This document shows positions 1 to 11,576 of a DNA stretch of 64,000 nucleotides, piece after piece. The stretch comes from Lutraria lutraria. Taxonomy: Eukaryota > Mollusca > Bivalvia > Venerida > Mactridae. Where the stretch lies: positions 7,549,029 through 7,613,028 of the forward strand of contig OZ026843.1 of the NCBI GenBank assembly GCA_964023205.1, in the 5' to 3' direction. The translations under genes were made by a program, and so were the position numbers. The first letter of the stretch is position 1. Each line of letters starts with the position of its first letter. The notes under the pieces are model-generated. The model searched no databases. It saw nothing but the letters and a program-made list of their open reading frames with translations, and was not told the origin of the DNA.

Positions 1-1
1 A

Positions 2-1048
2 AGAGCTGTTTTCCCTGCGGTGACCGCTCACCCTAAATATGATATCTGCATGATAGGCATGGGTGGAAAGGATACATACATCGGAGACGAAGCACAAAGT
101 AAACGAGGAATTCTAGCACTTAAGTATCCAGTGGAACACGGTATTGTCACCAACTGGGACGATATGGAACGGATATGGCATCACACATTTTACAATGAGC
201 TCAGAGTGGCGCCGGAAGAACAACCTGTCCTGCTTACCGAAGCTCCATTAAACCCTAAAGCAAACAGAGAAAGAATGACTGAAATTATGTTTGAGACATT
301 TAATACCCCGGCATTCTATGTAGCTATACAGGCGGTATTGTCTTTGTATGCAGCCGGGAGAACCACTGGTGTGGTTTTTGATTCTGGCGATGGTGTGTCT
401 CATGTTGTACCTATCTATGAAGGATACGCTCTTCCTCATGCCATAGAAAGAATGAACCTTGCCGGGCGAGATTTGACAACCAATCTCGCAAGAGTTCTCA
501 GTGAACGAGGATACAGCTTCACAAGTTCTTCAGAGATTGAGATTGTCAGAGATATCAAAGAAAAGATATGTTACGGTGCATTAGATTTCGAACAAGAAAT
601 GGTTACGGCAGCAAAATCTTCAGCTATTGAGAAAAGTTATGAGCTTCCAGATGGACAGGTTATCACAATAGGTAATGAGAGATTTCGATGTGTCGAGCCC
701 ATGTTTCAACCTTCATTCATTGGTATGGAGAGTGCTGGAGTTCACGAAATGTTGTACAACAGTGTCATGAAATCGGACATTGATATTCGAAAAGATCTGT
801 TCAATAATGTGGTGTTATCTGGTGGTTCTACAATGTTTCCAGGAATGGGTGATAGAATGAAAAAAGAACTCGAGTCTTTGGTAGCAAGTAGCATGAAGGT
901 CAAAGTCATAGCTCCACCTGAGAGAAAATACTCTGTGTGGATTGGTGGATCTATATTATCTTCCTTGTCTACCTTCCAGCAAATGTGGATCTCTAAACAA
1001 GAGTACGACGAATGCGGGCCTGGTATTGTACACAGAAAGTGTTTCTGA
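2..1048 (+). CDS. divergent actin, 3' part (5' end outside window)
   Basis: The frame is open from the left window edge (Arg-Ala-Val-Phe-Pro) to a TGA at 1046-1048 and gives 348 residues. That matches the span from about residue 28 of a 375-residue actin to the C-terminus, with no gap. Visible hallmarks are [48 protein letters not shown], the nucleotide-loop motif [24 protein letters not shown], the [15 protein letters not shown] segment and the terminal HRKCF. The protein polymerises into filaments in the cytoplasm and binds ATP. It is clearly more diverged than ordinary cytoplasmic or muscle actins: the start reads [21 protein letters not shown], and there are substitutions around residues 175-200 and 270-300. 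No introns interrupt this part. A lineage-specific actin paralogue or expressed retrocopy is possible; the true start lies upstream. Confidence 0.95.
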   Translation, partial: RAVFPAVTAHPKYDICMIGMGGKDTYIGDEAQSKRGILALKYPVEHGIVTNWDDMERIWHHTFYNELRVAPEEQPVLLTEAPLNPKANRERMTEIMFETFNTPAFYVAIQAVLSLYAAGRTTGVVFDSGDGVSHVVPIYEGYALPHAIERMNLAGRDLTTNLARVLSERGYSFTSSSEIEIVRDIKEKICYGALDFEQEMVTAAKSSAIEKSYELPDGQVITIGNERFRCVEPMFQPSFIGMESAGVHEMLYNSVMKSDIDIRKDLFNNVVLSGGSTMFPGMGDRMKKELESLVASSMKVKVIAPPERKYSVWIGGSILSSLSTFQQMWISKQEYDECGPGIVHRKCF

Positions 1049-2025
1049 GATGTTTTGTTAAATGTACAGACTAATATATAACGTGCAATAACAAAATGTT
1101 ATTATGAAACATCTTAGGAAGTAATGCTACCTCTGCTGCTCTGTTGTCGACGTGTACCGTGTTGTCTTTCAATTTAAAGATACATAGATGTATTTAGATA
1201 TGAAATATTTGTTTAGGCGTTTAATCTGAGATAGGTGATAAAAATCTGTTATCAGCTACTTGGTATTTGTGATGTTTTGTTCTACAAATTCGTCTTTTAT
1301 TTATAATGCTGTAGATCATCTGCATACGTCTGTTTTGTTTTGATAACCTTTATAATATGTGAAGATCCAGTGTAATATATGTGTATAATTACCTATTTTT
1401 ATCCGTTTATTTGAGTGACAATATTTCATTTTTGTGTTCTATTTGTTGAATATATATATGAAATTGGTTTACATTTATATATTTCTAACGAAAAAAATGA
1501 ATAAAATGTAAACACAATTATTTTTATATTTTTAATAGGATTGTTTAGGTGGATGTAACATTCGTTTAATGAAAACATTTTCACCGTTAGTAATTCTTTT
1601 AGGCAAAAATACTGCAATATAATGATGTGTCTTCATAAATTTAGTCATTCAAAATCATTGTTCGTCGATAACTTTAGCGAGCAAATTACGTTTGTCTTTT
1701 ATCTTATAAATGGTCTTAAAATCAAAGTACAAGATAACTAGAAACTCGTCTGATATGTAAACGACATATTTCGAACACAAGTACATGTACTATCGTCTTA
1801 AAAACAGTGTACTTCAACCAGATTTAAAGAAAAGAACGAATGTTTCAGATGAATGTCATCATGCGACTATAAATGTGCAATTCAATATTATTTTGAGTAC
1901 ATGCTTGTATAATGCCACAGAGAGGGGGAGGCTCTGAAATGAACATAGTTTTTGAATGGACAGTTAACCAAAGAAAAATGCCATTATATATATAATATCA
2001 TTTACAAAGCGATAGTAGGTACTCT
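1049..2025. other. actin 3' flank / untranslated region, no gene seen
   Basis: AT-rich DNA that follows the actin stop codon. It presumably begins with the 3' UTR. Several A/T runs could serve as polyadenylation signals (an AATAAA lies near 1498) but none is decisive. I see no coding signal on either strand. Confidence 0.5.
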
Positions 2026-2936
2026 CATGTGCTATATACATGGCTTGGTTTTGATGCTATACTATATACAAGACCAGGGTAGGTACTCAACTATACTATG
2101 TACAAGACAGGGGTAGGTACTCTTCTATACTGTATACAAGGCGAGGGCAGGCAGTTTTCTATACTGTATACAAGGCCAGGGCAGGTAGTTTTCTATACTG
2201 TATACAAGGCGAGGGCATGTAGTTTTCTATACTGTATACAAGGCGAGGGCAGGTAGTTTTCTATACTGTATACAAGGCGAGGGCAGGCAGTTTTCTATAC
2301 TGTATACAAGGCGAGGGCAGGTAGTTTTCTATACTGTATACAAGGCGAGGGCAGGTAGTTTTCTATACTGCATACAAGGCGAGGGCAGGTAGTTTTCTTT
2401 ACTTTATACAAGGCGAGGGCAGGTAGTTTTCTATACTGTATACAAGGCGAGGGCAGGTAGTTTTCTATACTGTATACAAGGCGAGGGCAGGCAGTTTTCT
2501 ATACTGTATACAAGGCGAGGGCAGGCAGTTTTCTATACTGTATACAAGGCGAGGGCAGGTAGTTTTCTATACTGTATACAAGGCGAGGGCAGGTAGTTTT
2601 CTATACTGTATACAAGGCGAGGGCAGGTAGTTTTCTTTACTTTATACAAGGCGAGGGCATGTAGTTTTCTATACTGTATACAAGGCGAGGGCAGGCAGTT
2701 TTCTATACTTTATACAAGGCCAGGACAGGCAGTTTTCTTTACTGTTATACTGTATACAAGGCGAGGGCAGGCAGTTTTCTATACTGTATACAAGGCGAGA
2801 GTATGTACTCTTCTTTACTTTATACAAGGCGAGGACAGGTAGTTTTCTATACTGTATACAAGGCGAGGGCAGGTAGTTTTCTATACTGTATACAAGGCGA
2901 GAGTAGTTACTCTTCTATACGGTCAAGGCGAGGGTA
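2026..2936. repeat. 34-bp tandem repeat array (about 25 units)
   Basis: A head-to-tail minisatellite. The consensus unit reads roughly TTTTCTATACTGTATACAAG followed by GCGAGGGCAGGTAG. The first three or four units are more diverged and read ACTCTTCTATAC or similar; the middle units are nearly identical, as expected from unequal exchange. Each unit contains the near-palindrome ATACTGTATAC. There are no unique spacers between units, so it is not a CRISPR-like array. Confidence 0.95.
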
Positions 2937-4089
2937 GACCGGGAGCGTGATCAATGTAAGCTTACATTTTAAATTAATATTGTAAATAAATACATATTAT
3001 CTATTTAATAATATTTCATAAACATATATGATTGAGTTTAAGTACTTCAATTGGTCAATTATCCATCACATTGATTTGATTTTGTCACTGTACTCGTTTA
3101 CATTTATTATTTAAGCATTGATCAAACCTAAAAAGAATTACAAAATTTTACAAAACTATGTTTATTTGATATTTATTCTACACATTTACTCTGTAGAAAT
3201 CAACGGTGTACGCAATTGTCATAAAACATCTTTAATACCATACTGACAATCGAATTTAGTTCATTTTGTGTAATATTATTGTGTGTGTATATACAATATC
3301 TGTTCTCTATTCAACGGTGACGTTAATACATTTTTAATCAATAGTTAGACTTTTATCTGAATTGTTATTATGTTTTTGGAGGCATATAATCATATATAAT
3401 TATATGGACAAGTACATATGATGTTATGAAAAACGTTTCTACAAGCCACAACCATTTTATTGCATTAAAACAAATACATGCAAATACGAAGTACATAAAT
3501 GTATAATGACAAAAACATAGACAAACATTGTTTGCCCGAAGAGCACAATCATGACAAAATATGTGTAATTTGAGAACGATATACATACAGTATAATATTA
3601 TAAACATTTAAAAGCAATATATACGTAGTTATTATTTATTCGTGCAAGATTAACATAGCATGTATATGCATTCAGATCAATTTGTTCGAGTATGTTTTGC
3701 ATTTGTATTAATTAAATTATAAAATTTCTTCATTGTCGGCCAAGTGTTATAACGCCTTTTTTAATACGAGTATAAATGTAGTTCTCCTGAGCTATTTTGG
3801 GCATATTAATAAAAAGCGGTATTCTTTTCCTATAGCTCTAGAGTTGCAATATTTACAAATTATTTCATTTCTTGATAAATTTGCATAACGGCCTCGTTCA
3901 ATAGCCGATTCCAGAGCAATTCTAAATTTAAACTACTAGCGGAATTTCCCTGCTTTACTCCTATGTTTGAATTTATAATATCTGATTTCATTTAATGATA
4001 TTTTTATGTAAGATCTTACAAGTTTGTGAATACATAGATTTTAATATAAAGATTTTCGATAAGTAGTTTTTTTACATGAAAATATTTGA
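2937..4089. other. AT-rich intergenic DNA, nothing recognised
   Basis: Very AT-rich, with stop codons dense in all frames. The few short open frames (for example near 3368-3607 minus) have biased hydrophobic or aromatic composition typical of AT-rich noise. Confidence 0.5.
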
Positions 4090-4460
4090 TCTATTCTATG
4101 AAACATTTGTTGCCAATCCAAGAATGCAACATACAACTTTTTGTTTAAAGATAAAGTTTTTTTTACAATAATGGCTTGTAGAATATATAATATTTATACA
4201 GTCTGTTGTTGATTTGTTTCGATGAAATCCGTATTGATTATGAATTATCTTATGGTGATTATAGGCCCATTTAATCAATCGTTTATCTATTAGCTAAGAA
4301 TATATTTTTGAAAGTACATGTACTCGTATATTACTAAGAGTCTACGGAAATAGTTTGCTTCGTGTGTCCCGCCTTTAAATATTGGGATGATGATGCCTTC
4401 TATCCATTCTATCTGGAACGTGCCATCATTGAATAATTTCTAGTAAAGTTTATTTAAGAA
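4090..4460 (-). pseudogene. non-LTR retrotransposon reverse transcriptase relic
   Basis: On the minus strand, broken frames read in order as reverse transcriptase motifs. A segment from about 4450 to 4330 resembles the IPIFKGG...NYR region that precedes the palm. A second segment from about 4278 has NQYGFHRNKSTTDCIN, the motif found just after it in non-LTR reverse transcriptases. Frameshifts and stops separate the pieces. It is a dead fragment of a LINE; the family cannot be named from this much. Confidence 0.65.
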
Positions 4461-5594
4461 TGGTGAAATAATATAAAAAAAAATGTTTAATTACAAAAAA
4501 TGTACTCCACTATTATTTCATCGGTACGACTTTTTAATAATTAAATTGCGAGACTACTGCGTCTTTAATTTCTTCGTGTGTGAAATGTATATTTTCAACT
4601 GTTACATTATATGGGTTATGTTGTTTATTTTTTATATGATAAGTCAAAATCCAATTATATATGTTACTGAAAAACATGTTTTATAATGTGAATACATAGT
4701 AACACACGTACACATGTACATAGAAAAACATGGTTAAGATTAATAAGACAGAGAACATTTGCATGTCGATCATATTTCACTAAAAAAAAAAAATTCATAT
4801 AGCTTAAAAGTTGGCTTTGGTACTATTTCAGACTCACTTACAGTCATCTTAATTTCGTATATATCTTTAATGACTTGTTAAACATGACATTGGCGAAATG
4901 AAGATAAATTATTTTGTTATAGTAATTCTACATACAGTTTGAACGTTCCAACTTCTTGGAAAAGATTTGAGTTGGTTTTTAGCTGTTTGTAAACTATGTA
5001 TTTTTATTTACAATACGAAAATCAGTTGGTGTTAGGAATAAGGAAAACTAATCTAATTCAATATTAAAACATAAAACAGTTCCTTCCACTTCTTTGAATC
5101 TCACTTCTCACATTTCATTTGGATTGTCGACATTTTTAGTTACTGAAAACATGTAAAACTATTTAAATAGAAGCTTCTGATATTTTTCTCTGGGGTCTCC
5201 AACTATCTCAACGCAATATGAAACAATTTATATTTTAAGCGTTGCTTTCAAATCAAGAATGTTCCTCTTCATTGCATAATCTTTAACACTGATGATTAGT
5301 ATATTACAATCGTTCTTCATAGTTCTTAAATTGAACGTTCTATGTACACATCCGCCTGGAATAAAAAAAGGGCACAAGTTTATTTAGGTCGTCCATTATA
5401 ATCGCTACTCGGTCACTCTTCAGAAGATTATCCGATATCGACTTTCATCATAACGTTGGATTTATGGTGGGTTAAGAAAGGTGGGTAAGGCGTAACATTG
5501 TGTAAAACTGTATTCATCTTTAATATAGCTTGTTTATTGCAATTTAATTACACCTGTCCGGGGCTGGTTCAGAAAATTAGTTAAAGCGGTCGTC
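4461..5594. other. intergenic DNA, nothing recognised
   Basis: AT-rich sequence without a supportable open frame, RNA gene or clear repeat. Confidence 0.4.
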
Positions 5595-5880
5595 AAAGTG
5601 CGCACAGTTATGAAGTTATGCTCCGGAATGGGGAGAACACCTAAACAAGCACAGGAGATGATGGGGAGCGGACTAAAAGGAGACCCAGTATGTCACTAGC
5701 GTGCAAATCGTATGAGAGCTGCCAAAACAGGGTGTCATCTATTGAGACAGCATCAAGATCGGGTCGACCATCCAGCACGTGACCAAGTAACGTACATAAT
5801 TTGCGAGCAGTAATAACCATTATTCGTGCCGTAGGTGGCTAGCGTAGGGTTACATTGACTGTTGTTCATGTACTTATTGC
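5595..5880 (+). pseudogene. mariner transposase N-terminal relic
   Basis: Plus-strand fragments resemble the paired-like helix-turn-helix of mariner transposases: a segment reading MKLCSGMGRTPKQAQEMMG, and after a frame change SSIETASRSGRPSST, which matches the conserved RSGRPS motif. Stops and frameshifts separate them. No terminal inverted repeats were found around the fragment. It sits next to the point (about 5940) where IgSF copy C stops matching the other copies, so it may mark a rearrangement that removed the tail exon. Confidence 0.6.
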
Positions 5881-6271
5881 AAAAGAAAATCAGCGAATAG
5901 GTGAAATACTTGAACGTCAAGTAACGTCATATCGGAATCTGACATGGTTTGTTTAATGTTTACAATTGTACGTTTTCCTTTTCTAAACGTTTTGATGTTG
6001 TCTATACTTAGCGTCTAGGTTTATTTTTACGGCCGCTATATTGAAATCAATAACTTGATTTATATGCGATTCCTGAAAAATCTTAATATAAAAGTAAGTA
6101 ATCCATTTGGTGGAAAAATGTATAATTATTTATATAGCTAACCATACATTCTAGTATTGGGTTTGAAATCCTTTGCGATGAAAAAGGTGGTCTAGTTAAC
6201 AACTGCGGGAAAACGACGATAGATTTTTTCCAAATGGAATCATAAGAATCAATAGAACATAAATACCATAC

Positions 6272-6376
6272 CGTTTATATAAGAAGAACGTTAGCCCAAC
6301 CAAAGGCCGCGAACACAGGCAAGTTCCAAAATCAGATACAAAATCTGAAATCTGGTAAAGTTTACTGACACATCGT
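6272..6376 (-). pseudogene. copy C transmembrane exon, frameshifted
   Basis: It aligns with the TM exons of copies B and D (acceptor ATTACAG, donor GTATGG retained). A net deletion near its start puts the membrane-coding part out of frame, and the shifted frame hits TAA. The old frame still reads CLCSRPLVGLTFFLYKR. Confidence 0.7.
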
Positions 6377-6631
6377 CTGTAATGAGAGATATACCTTATA
6401 TAATTAAGTCTGATATTTTACTTCCAAAGAGAAAGCGACTACAAAAAAATGTTACTACAGATAATTAAATTTAGCGGATTTTCCGAATAACTATAGTAAT
6501 GATGTAGAAAAAATAAACCATTATGTGCAGTAGATGTATTACAAACCCACAGACCAACAACATGACGTATTTCAAGCGGCCCTAAGTGATAAGACACAGG
6601 GCTATCAAATGGTGTATTAACAGACATCAGT

Positions 6632-7250
6632 AAATGATAAACACAGAGCTATAATATGGTATATTACAGTTGTTCCTTAATGATAAACACAGAGCTATAA
6701 TATGGTATATTACAGTTGTTCCTTAATGATAAACACAGAGCTATATTATGGTATATTACAGTTGTTCCTTAATGATAAACACAGAGCTATATTATGGTAT
6801 ATTACAGTTGTTCCTTAATGATAAACACAGAGCTATATTATGGTATATTACAGTTGTTCCTTAATGATAAACACAGAGCTATATTATGGTATATTACAGT
6901 TGTTCCTTAATGATAAACACAGAGCTATATTATGGTATATTACAGTTGTTCCTTAATGATAAACACAGAGCTATATTATGGTATATTACAGTTGTTCCTT
7001 AATGATAAACACAGAGCTATATTATGGTATATTACAGTTGTTCCTTAATGATAAACACAGAGCTATATTATGGTATATTACAGTTGTTCCTTAATGATAA
7101 ACACAGAGCTATAATATGGTATATTACAGTTGGTCCTTAATGATAAACACAGAGCTATAATATGGTATATTACAGTTGTTCCTTAATGATAAACACAGAG
7201 CTATAATATGGTATATTATAGTTGTCCCTAAATGATAATACTAAGAGCTA
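6632..7250. repeat. 46-bp tandem repeat array (about 13 units)
   Basis: Near-identical units of GATAAACACAGAGCTATATT, ATGGTATATTACAGTTGTTC and CTTAAT. The inner units are virtually identical and the right edge decays into CTAAATGATAACACT-type variants up to about 7360. It lies in the intron between the copy C TM relic and the second stalk exon, and starts about 250 bp from the TM exon. Confidence 0.95.
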
Positions 7251-8213
7251 TAATATGATATACATGTACTACAGATGTCACTAAATGATAACTAGGGGTT
7301 TACAGGTGTCCCTAAATGATAACACTTAGAGCTATGATAAATTACAGGTGTCCCTAAATGACGAATTACTTCGTCTGGATTTCATCCGTTCGTTTGAAAA
7401 AAAAAATGTTCAAAGAACCACTGTGTTTACTCAAACGATTTATTGGTAAATATTCATACTTAATTGAGCTTAAGAGATTGTCGAAATGAATTGAGTGCTT
7501 ATTTTTACCTTTATATAAATACGCTATGTAAGACATTTCAAAGAAACGTTTATATTCTGATTATACGAAAGTCTTTCAATTATTTCAATGACGAAAATAT
7601 TAAATAGGCCATATGTTTCTGATAATACGTATGTATGATGTAAGATAACGAATTACTTTTTGTCGCTTTAAACCTTCAATGACGCCCTAGTCTGGTACGT
7701 AAAATTCATCTAGCGCTTGAAACAACTGATGTACAACAATTGGTTCACAGTGACTATATATTATTCATCTATACATAGAACAATAAGCCACTTCCTTATA
7801 AAGGCATAACGTTGTAAAATCAAAGGACCTTATTTCACACTGGATAAATTCCAACATACAGACTTCAGTTGAGTTAAATGCTTGTCATTGTACAAATGTT
7901 CAGAAAATTGAATACTAGTGCTTGCTGAAGATATTGACACATACTTTGTGTATAACTGTATATGATATATTGCTTCAGACATAAATTTCATTTTATACAA
8001 TCTTCAATATGATACATTTTACTGAATGTGGGTGAACAGTCCTAAGAGGGATTTCAAATTCAGTATTACAACGATAATCGTTAATAAACTTTCAAATAAG
8101 GTTCCTGCACTTTTGATATGTTTTCTGCATTCAGCTACATATGTTTTATTAGTATTACGTGCTAATAGTAAGAAAGTATAGAATTCTTGTGAAATATATA
8201 TTCATTCACTTAC

Positions 8214-8255
8214 GTGCACTTGAAGACATGTCAGGGTTACCACCGGCTCCAGTAG
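8214..8255 (-). CDS. copy C stalk exon (second, duplicated)
   Basis: A 14-codon exon with acceptor TTGTAG and donor GTAAGT, phase 1 to phase 1. It reads TGAGGNPDMSSSA. It and the surrounding few hundred bases match the region around 9984-10034, so the exon arose by a local duplication. Both could be used in series or as alternatives without changing frame. Confidence 0.6.
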
Positions 8256-8593
8256 CTACAATACAATAAGATAATGAGTTGAAGACATTCGTTCACAATA
8301 TTACTGAACAGTAAATACGACGCTCACATAGAGTTTTATAATCATCTGAATCGCAGTTAAATCAGTTCAGCTTTTTGGTAAAATATCATTATCGAAGGAC
8401 GTGTGGTGCTCAAACATACCGAAAGGCTTGATTCTATTCTAATTAGAATAAAGCGTCAAGTTATGATGATGACAATTCTACCGGTGTACGAGGGCCAGCA
8501 ATGATAAGACTGGGCTTATGATAATCCAACACATATATGTATACAAATGTATATAAAATGTTAAAAATATCCGAGTCAAGCAAATTAATAATG

Positions 8594-8757
8594 AAAAATA
8601 ACTAACATTCCATAGGTATTATTATATAATTCTATAATTCAATAGCCGACCGGTTTCGTCATTGACTCATCAGGGCATTAATAATTAATATATATATATA
8701 TATTATATATATTATAGAATTATATAATAATACCTATGGCATGTAAGTTATTTTTCA
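8594..8757. repeat. long inverted repeat enclosing a ribozyme motif
   Basis: Arms of about 46 bp (8594-8640 and 8709-8757) are near-perfect reverse complements, for example CCATAGGTATTATTATATAA on one side and its complement on the other. A run of AT dinucleotides (about 8685-8710) interrupts one side of the loop. The loop holds the hammerhead core described separately. The layout suggests a small non-autonomous element inserted in the copy C intron. Confidence 0.8.
8645..8676 (-). ncRNA. hammerhead ribozyme motif (type I, short stem III)
   Basis: The minus strand reads, in order: GCC (stem I), the core CTGATGA at 8673-8667, stem II GTC-AAT-GAC at 8666-8658, GAAA at 8657-8654, a palindromic stem III ACCGGT, the GTC cleavage triplet ending at 8648, and GGC closing stem I. 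All invariant core positions are present. Known: such ribozymes with very short palindromic stem III occur in animal retrozymes and Penelope-like elements, where two copies act as a dimer. Inferred: this copy could self-cleave in a tandem or dimeric transcript; only one core is visible here. Confidence 0.8.
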
Positions 8758-9983
8758 TTACAAATGTATATATATTTATAATAACCTTTGCAAAAAGAGT
8801 TATTGTCGAACAGTTTGATATTTACAATCACACTTGTAGCACAAGTTTTATGTCCATGATATAGGTCAGCAAAGGTAATTTCTTGAGTACTGATCTGTGC
8901 AACACAGTTTCCTTTTTCGTTTAACGAAATGAAGCAGGTTAATCAGTGAGAAAAATTAGCATTTATAGTTATGCTAGTCAAATTGGCTATGAACATTTAA
9001 AATAAATGAAAATGAAATAAGCTGATTTAGATATATGCGCATCTTAATGTTTAATTTGTATTCATGGTACATATTTTGCTAATGTTAATGAATTTAGTTG
9101 AATATTTTGGACAGTGTTTTAGATATAAATGCGTCCCATGTCTTGCATTAGGTCTCAAATTAGGTATCAATGTTAAAAATGTTTGTTTTTCAGTTCTAGA
9201 TTATTTTGTACATAATTGAAATAACTGAGAAAATTTGCTGAAAGCAGTCCATATTAAATTAATGCATACAGTTATCATAATCAGTAAAACTAATTTGCCT
9301 TGTTTGTTTTAATAATTAATAATGAGTTTCCAATAAACATCTGATAGTGAAACATTTAATTCATATTGATGTTACTGATACTAGTAAGGGAGTAAAGTTT
9401 TTAAGTAAGATATTTATGGTACATTCCATGCTACTTACTGACTTAAAACACTTAAATCTTAGCCAACTAAATATGCACGTTTTAACATTTACCCTCACAT
9501 GAACGTGTAATATCTACTGTTAATGTAAATTTTAAATGCATTTCCAAAACAACTGTTTGATTATGGATATATGTTTTATATATTCGGCTTGTCGTAAAAA
9601 TATAAACGGAGGCATAAAGATAATTAAGAATTACGAAAATATATCCAAAAGTATTAAGTTCTTGGTCTTTGTTATATACCTAATTCTTTGTATATATAAC
9701 ACCGTATATAGTATGAAACATAATTATATCTTGTAAAATGTGCAATCGGTCTACTTTGGTAGCCAGTTTGTCTTAAGTTTAACAAAGAGTCTTTTTAAAT
9801 ATGAACACATTCCAATTCGTCAAGAATGTAACAATTTTTATAATTAGTCCGGCGATATCTAAATATCATCGGTGTTATATGTGTGTTATATTTCTTCAGT
9901 AATAAATTTCATTTTACACATTTACACATGTAACGTTACTGTTAATACTAGTAGTAAGAAAATATATATATTCTTTAACTTAC

Positions 9984-10034
9984 TTGCACTTGAAGACATA
10001 TCAGAAGTAGTGGTGTAGCCTACGGATCCACTAG
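9984..10034 (-). CDS. copy C stalk exon (first of two)
   Basis: A 17-codon exon with acceptor TTTTGTAG and donor GTAAGT, phase 1 to phase 1. It reads SGSVGYTTTSDMSSSA: a Ser/Thr-rich juxtamembrane stalk. Equivalent exons are present in copies B and D. Confidence 0.65.
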
Positions 10035-11195
10035 CTACAAAACATTAAAAGGATAAGTGAAATACATTCGTTCACAATATTACAGCGCTATATATACAAC
10101 TCTCACATTAACATTAATATTTACGTCAATGGTAGTTAGATCAGTTCCGTCTTTTTTGACAAAATGTCATTTTTGAGGGACATGTGCTTGATAAATCCAC
10201 TGAAAGGTTTAATTCTATTCTGATGAGCAATTAGCGTCAAACTATGATAATAACAAATCTACAGGTGTGCGAGAGCCAGCAATTACAAGACTGCTTATGA
10301 TATTGCAAAATGTCTCGTACATGTATTTATAAACCATTGCAAAGATGTTATTGTTCAATATTTTGCCAGCTGCAAATAAAATCGTAGCACGAGATATATG
10401 TTTATTATTTAGGTTAGCCTATTTTGGAGCACTGACCTCTACAAAAAAGTACTTGGCATTCAAAGAAATGAAACACTAGAATATAAGACACACGCTCAAC
10501 CTTTTGTTTCTTTTGTTTGGTTGAGCCCTTTTGGCAGTTTTATATATAAATGTTTACCAATCCTAGTGCTAAAGTATTTTTTTTCTATTTTCAGTTTAAA
10601 TTGTAGATAATTTAATAAATGTGAAACATTGGTAAAATAAGTAAATATTCTATTTCGTTTTTAGGTCATCAGTTAAATAAAGTTTATTTGCTTCGTTTGT
10701 TTAAATAGATATTGTCCAATTAGAGCGTCTGATTGTATAAAACATTGATTATGATGTTTTTTCCTGCAAGTTGAAATTTAATATGTTCCTAAGTTCTTGT
10801 GTATGTTGACATTCTCCACAAAGATGGACATTGTTACAAAACAGTTACAAATATCACAAAGATTTGAGTCTACTGGTTTGTCTTACAAGAATATAGGATA
10901 TGATAATATTATACCTTATAAGCAGGTAGTGTATGTGTAAATATCTATACTGAAAATTGATATTATAAAAACTTCCCCCATTCTTTGTTATTGGGCCAAT
11001 TTCTCATGGAAATATTTAGTTACGCTGTTGTAAAGTTTGTGAAGTTACAAGGAAGATAATCAAGAGCATTGTACAGTTACAAGCTCGGCTATGTCGTTAG
11101 ACAGAATTTCAAACGCACAGTGAAAAATACAACTATGTTGCAAGATCTGGTAATGGAATACAACCAAGAAGTCAGATTCAGAACATAATACTTAC

Positions 11196-11576
11196 AAACG
11201 TCAACATAGAATAAAGGATCATTGTCTGATGGTGTCACCACATAACACGAGAAACGTAGAGGATTCTGGTCAGTACGGTTGGCATCAGTATTTGTTGTAT
11301 TGTAAACCAGGATTGATACACGCTTGTATTTACAGCTGGTGGCAGATCCTCCAGAATTATCTACTTCGGCTGTTTCATCATCCACGTTCCCTACGTAGCC
11401 TTCCAAAGTATTAGTGGTTTCAGAACTTTTCCGCCATGAAATAGTTCTTGAACTGTTTGTACCAATGTTAGCCTCACATTCCAGTGTGAGAATCTCCCAG
11501 ACTGCCATGTCTTTAGGTTTAGAGACACTCCCGTCATCATTTTCTGTGTCACTAAGTACAGGAATTGAAGCTGGAG
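11196..11576 (-). CDS. copy C exon 3: Ig domain 2
   Basis: A 127-codon exon, phase 1 to phase 1, donor GTAAGT. It shows the classic Ig layout: LTLECEAN cysteine, tryptophan in ISWRKS, and the second cysteine in LRFSCYVV. It begins APASIPVL and ends LFYVDV. Sequons NSS, NTT and NRT are present. It is in frame throughout, unlike the matching exon of copy D. Confidence 0.8.

Noticed and set aside
2026..2936. possible CRISPR-like array
   Set aside because: Units are contiguous with no unique spacers and the DNA is eukaryotic; it is a minisatellite.
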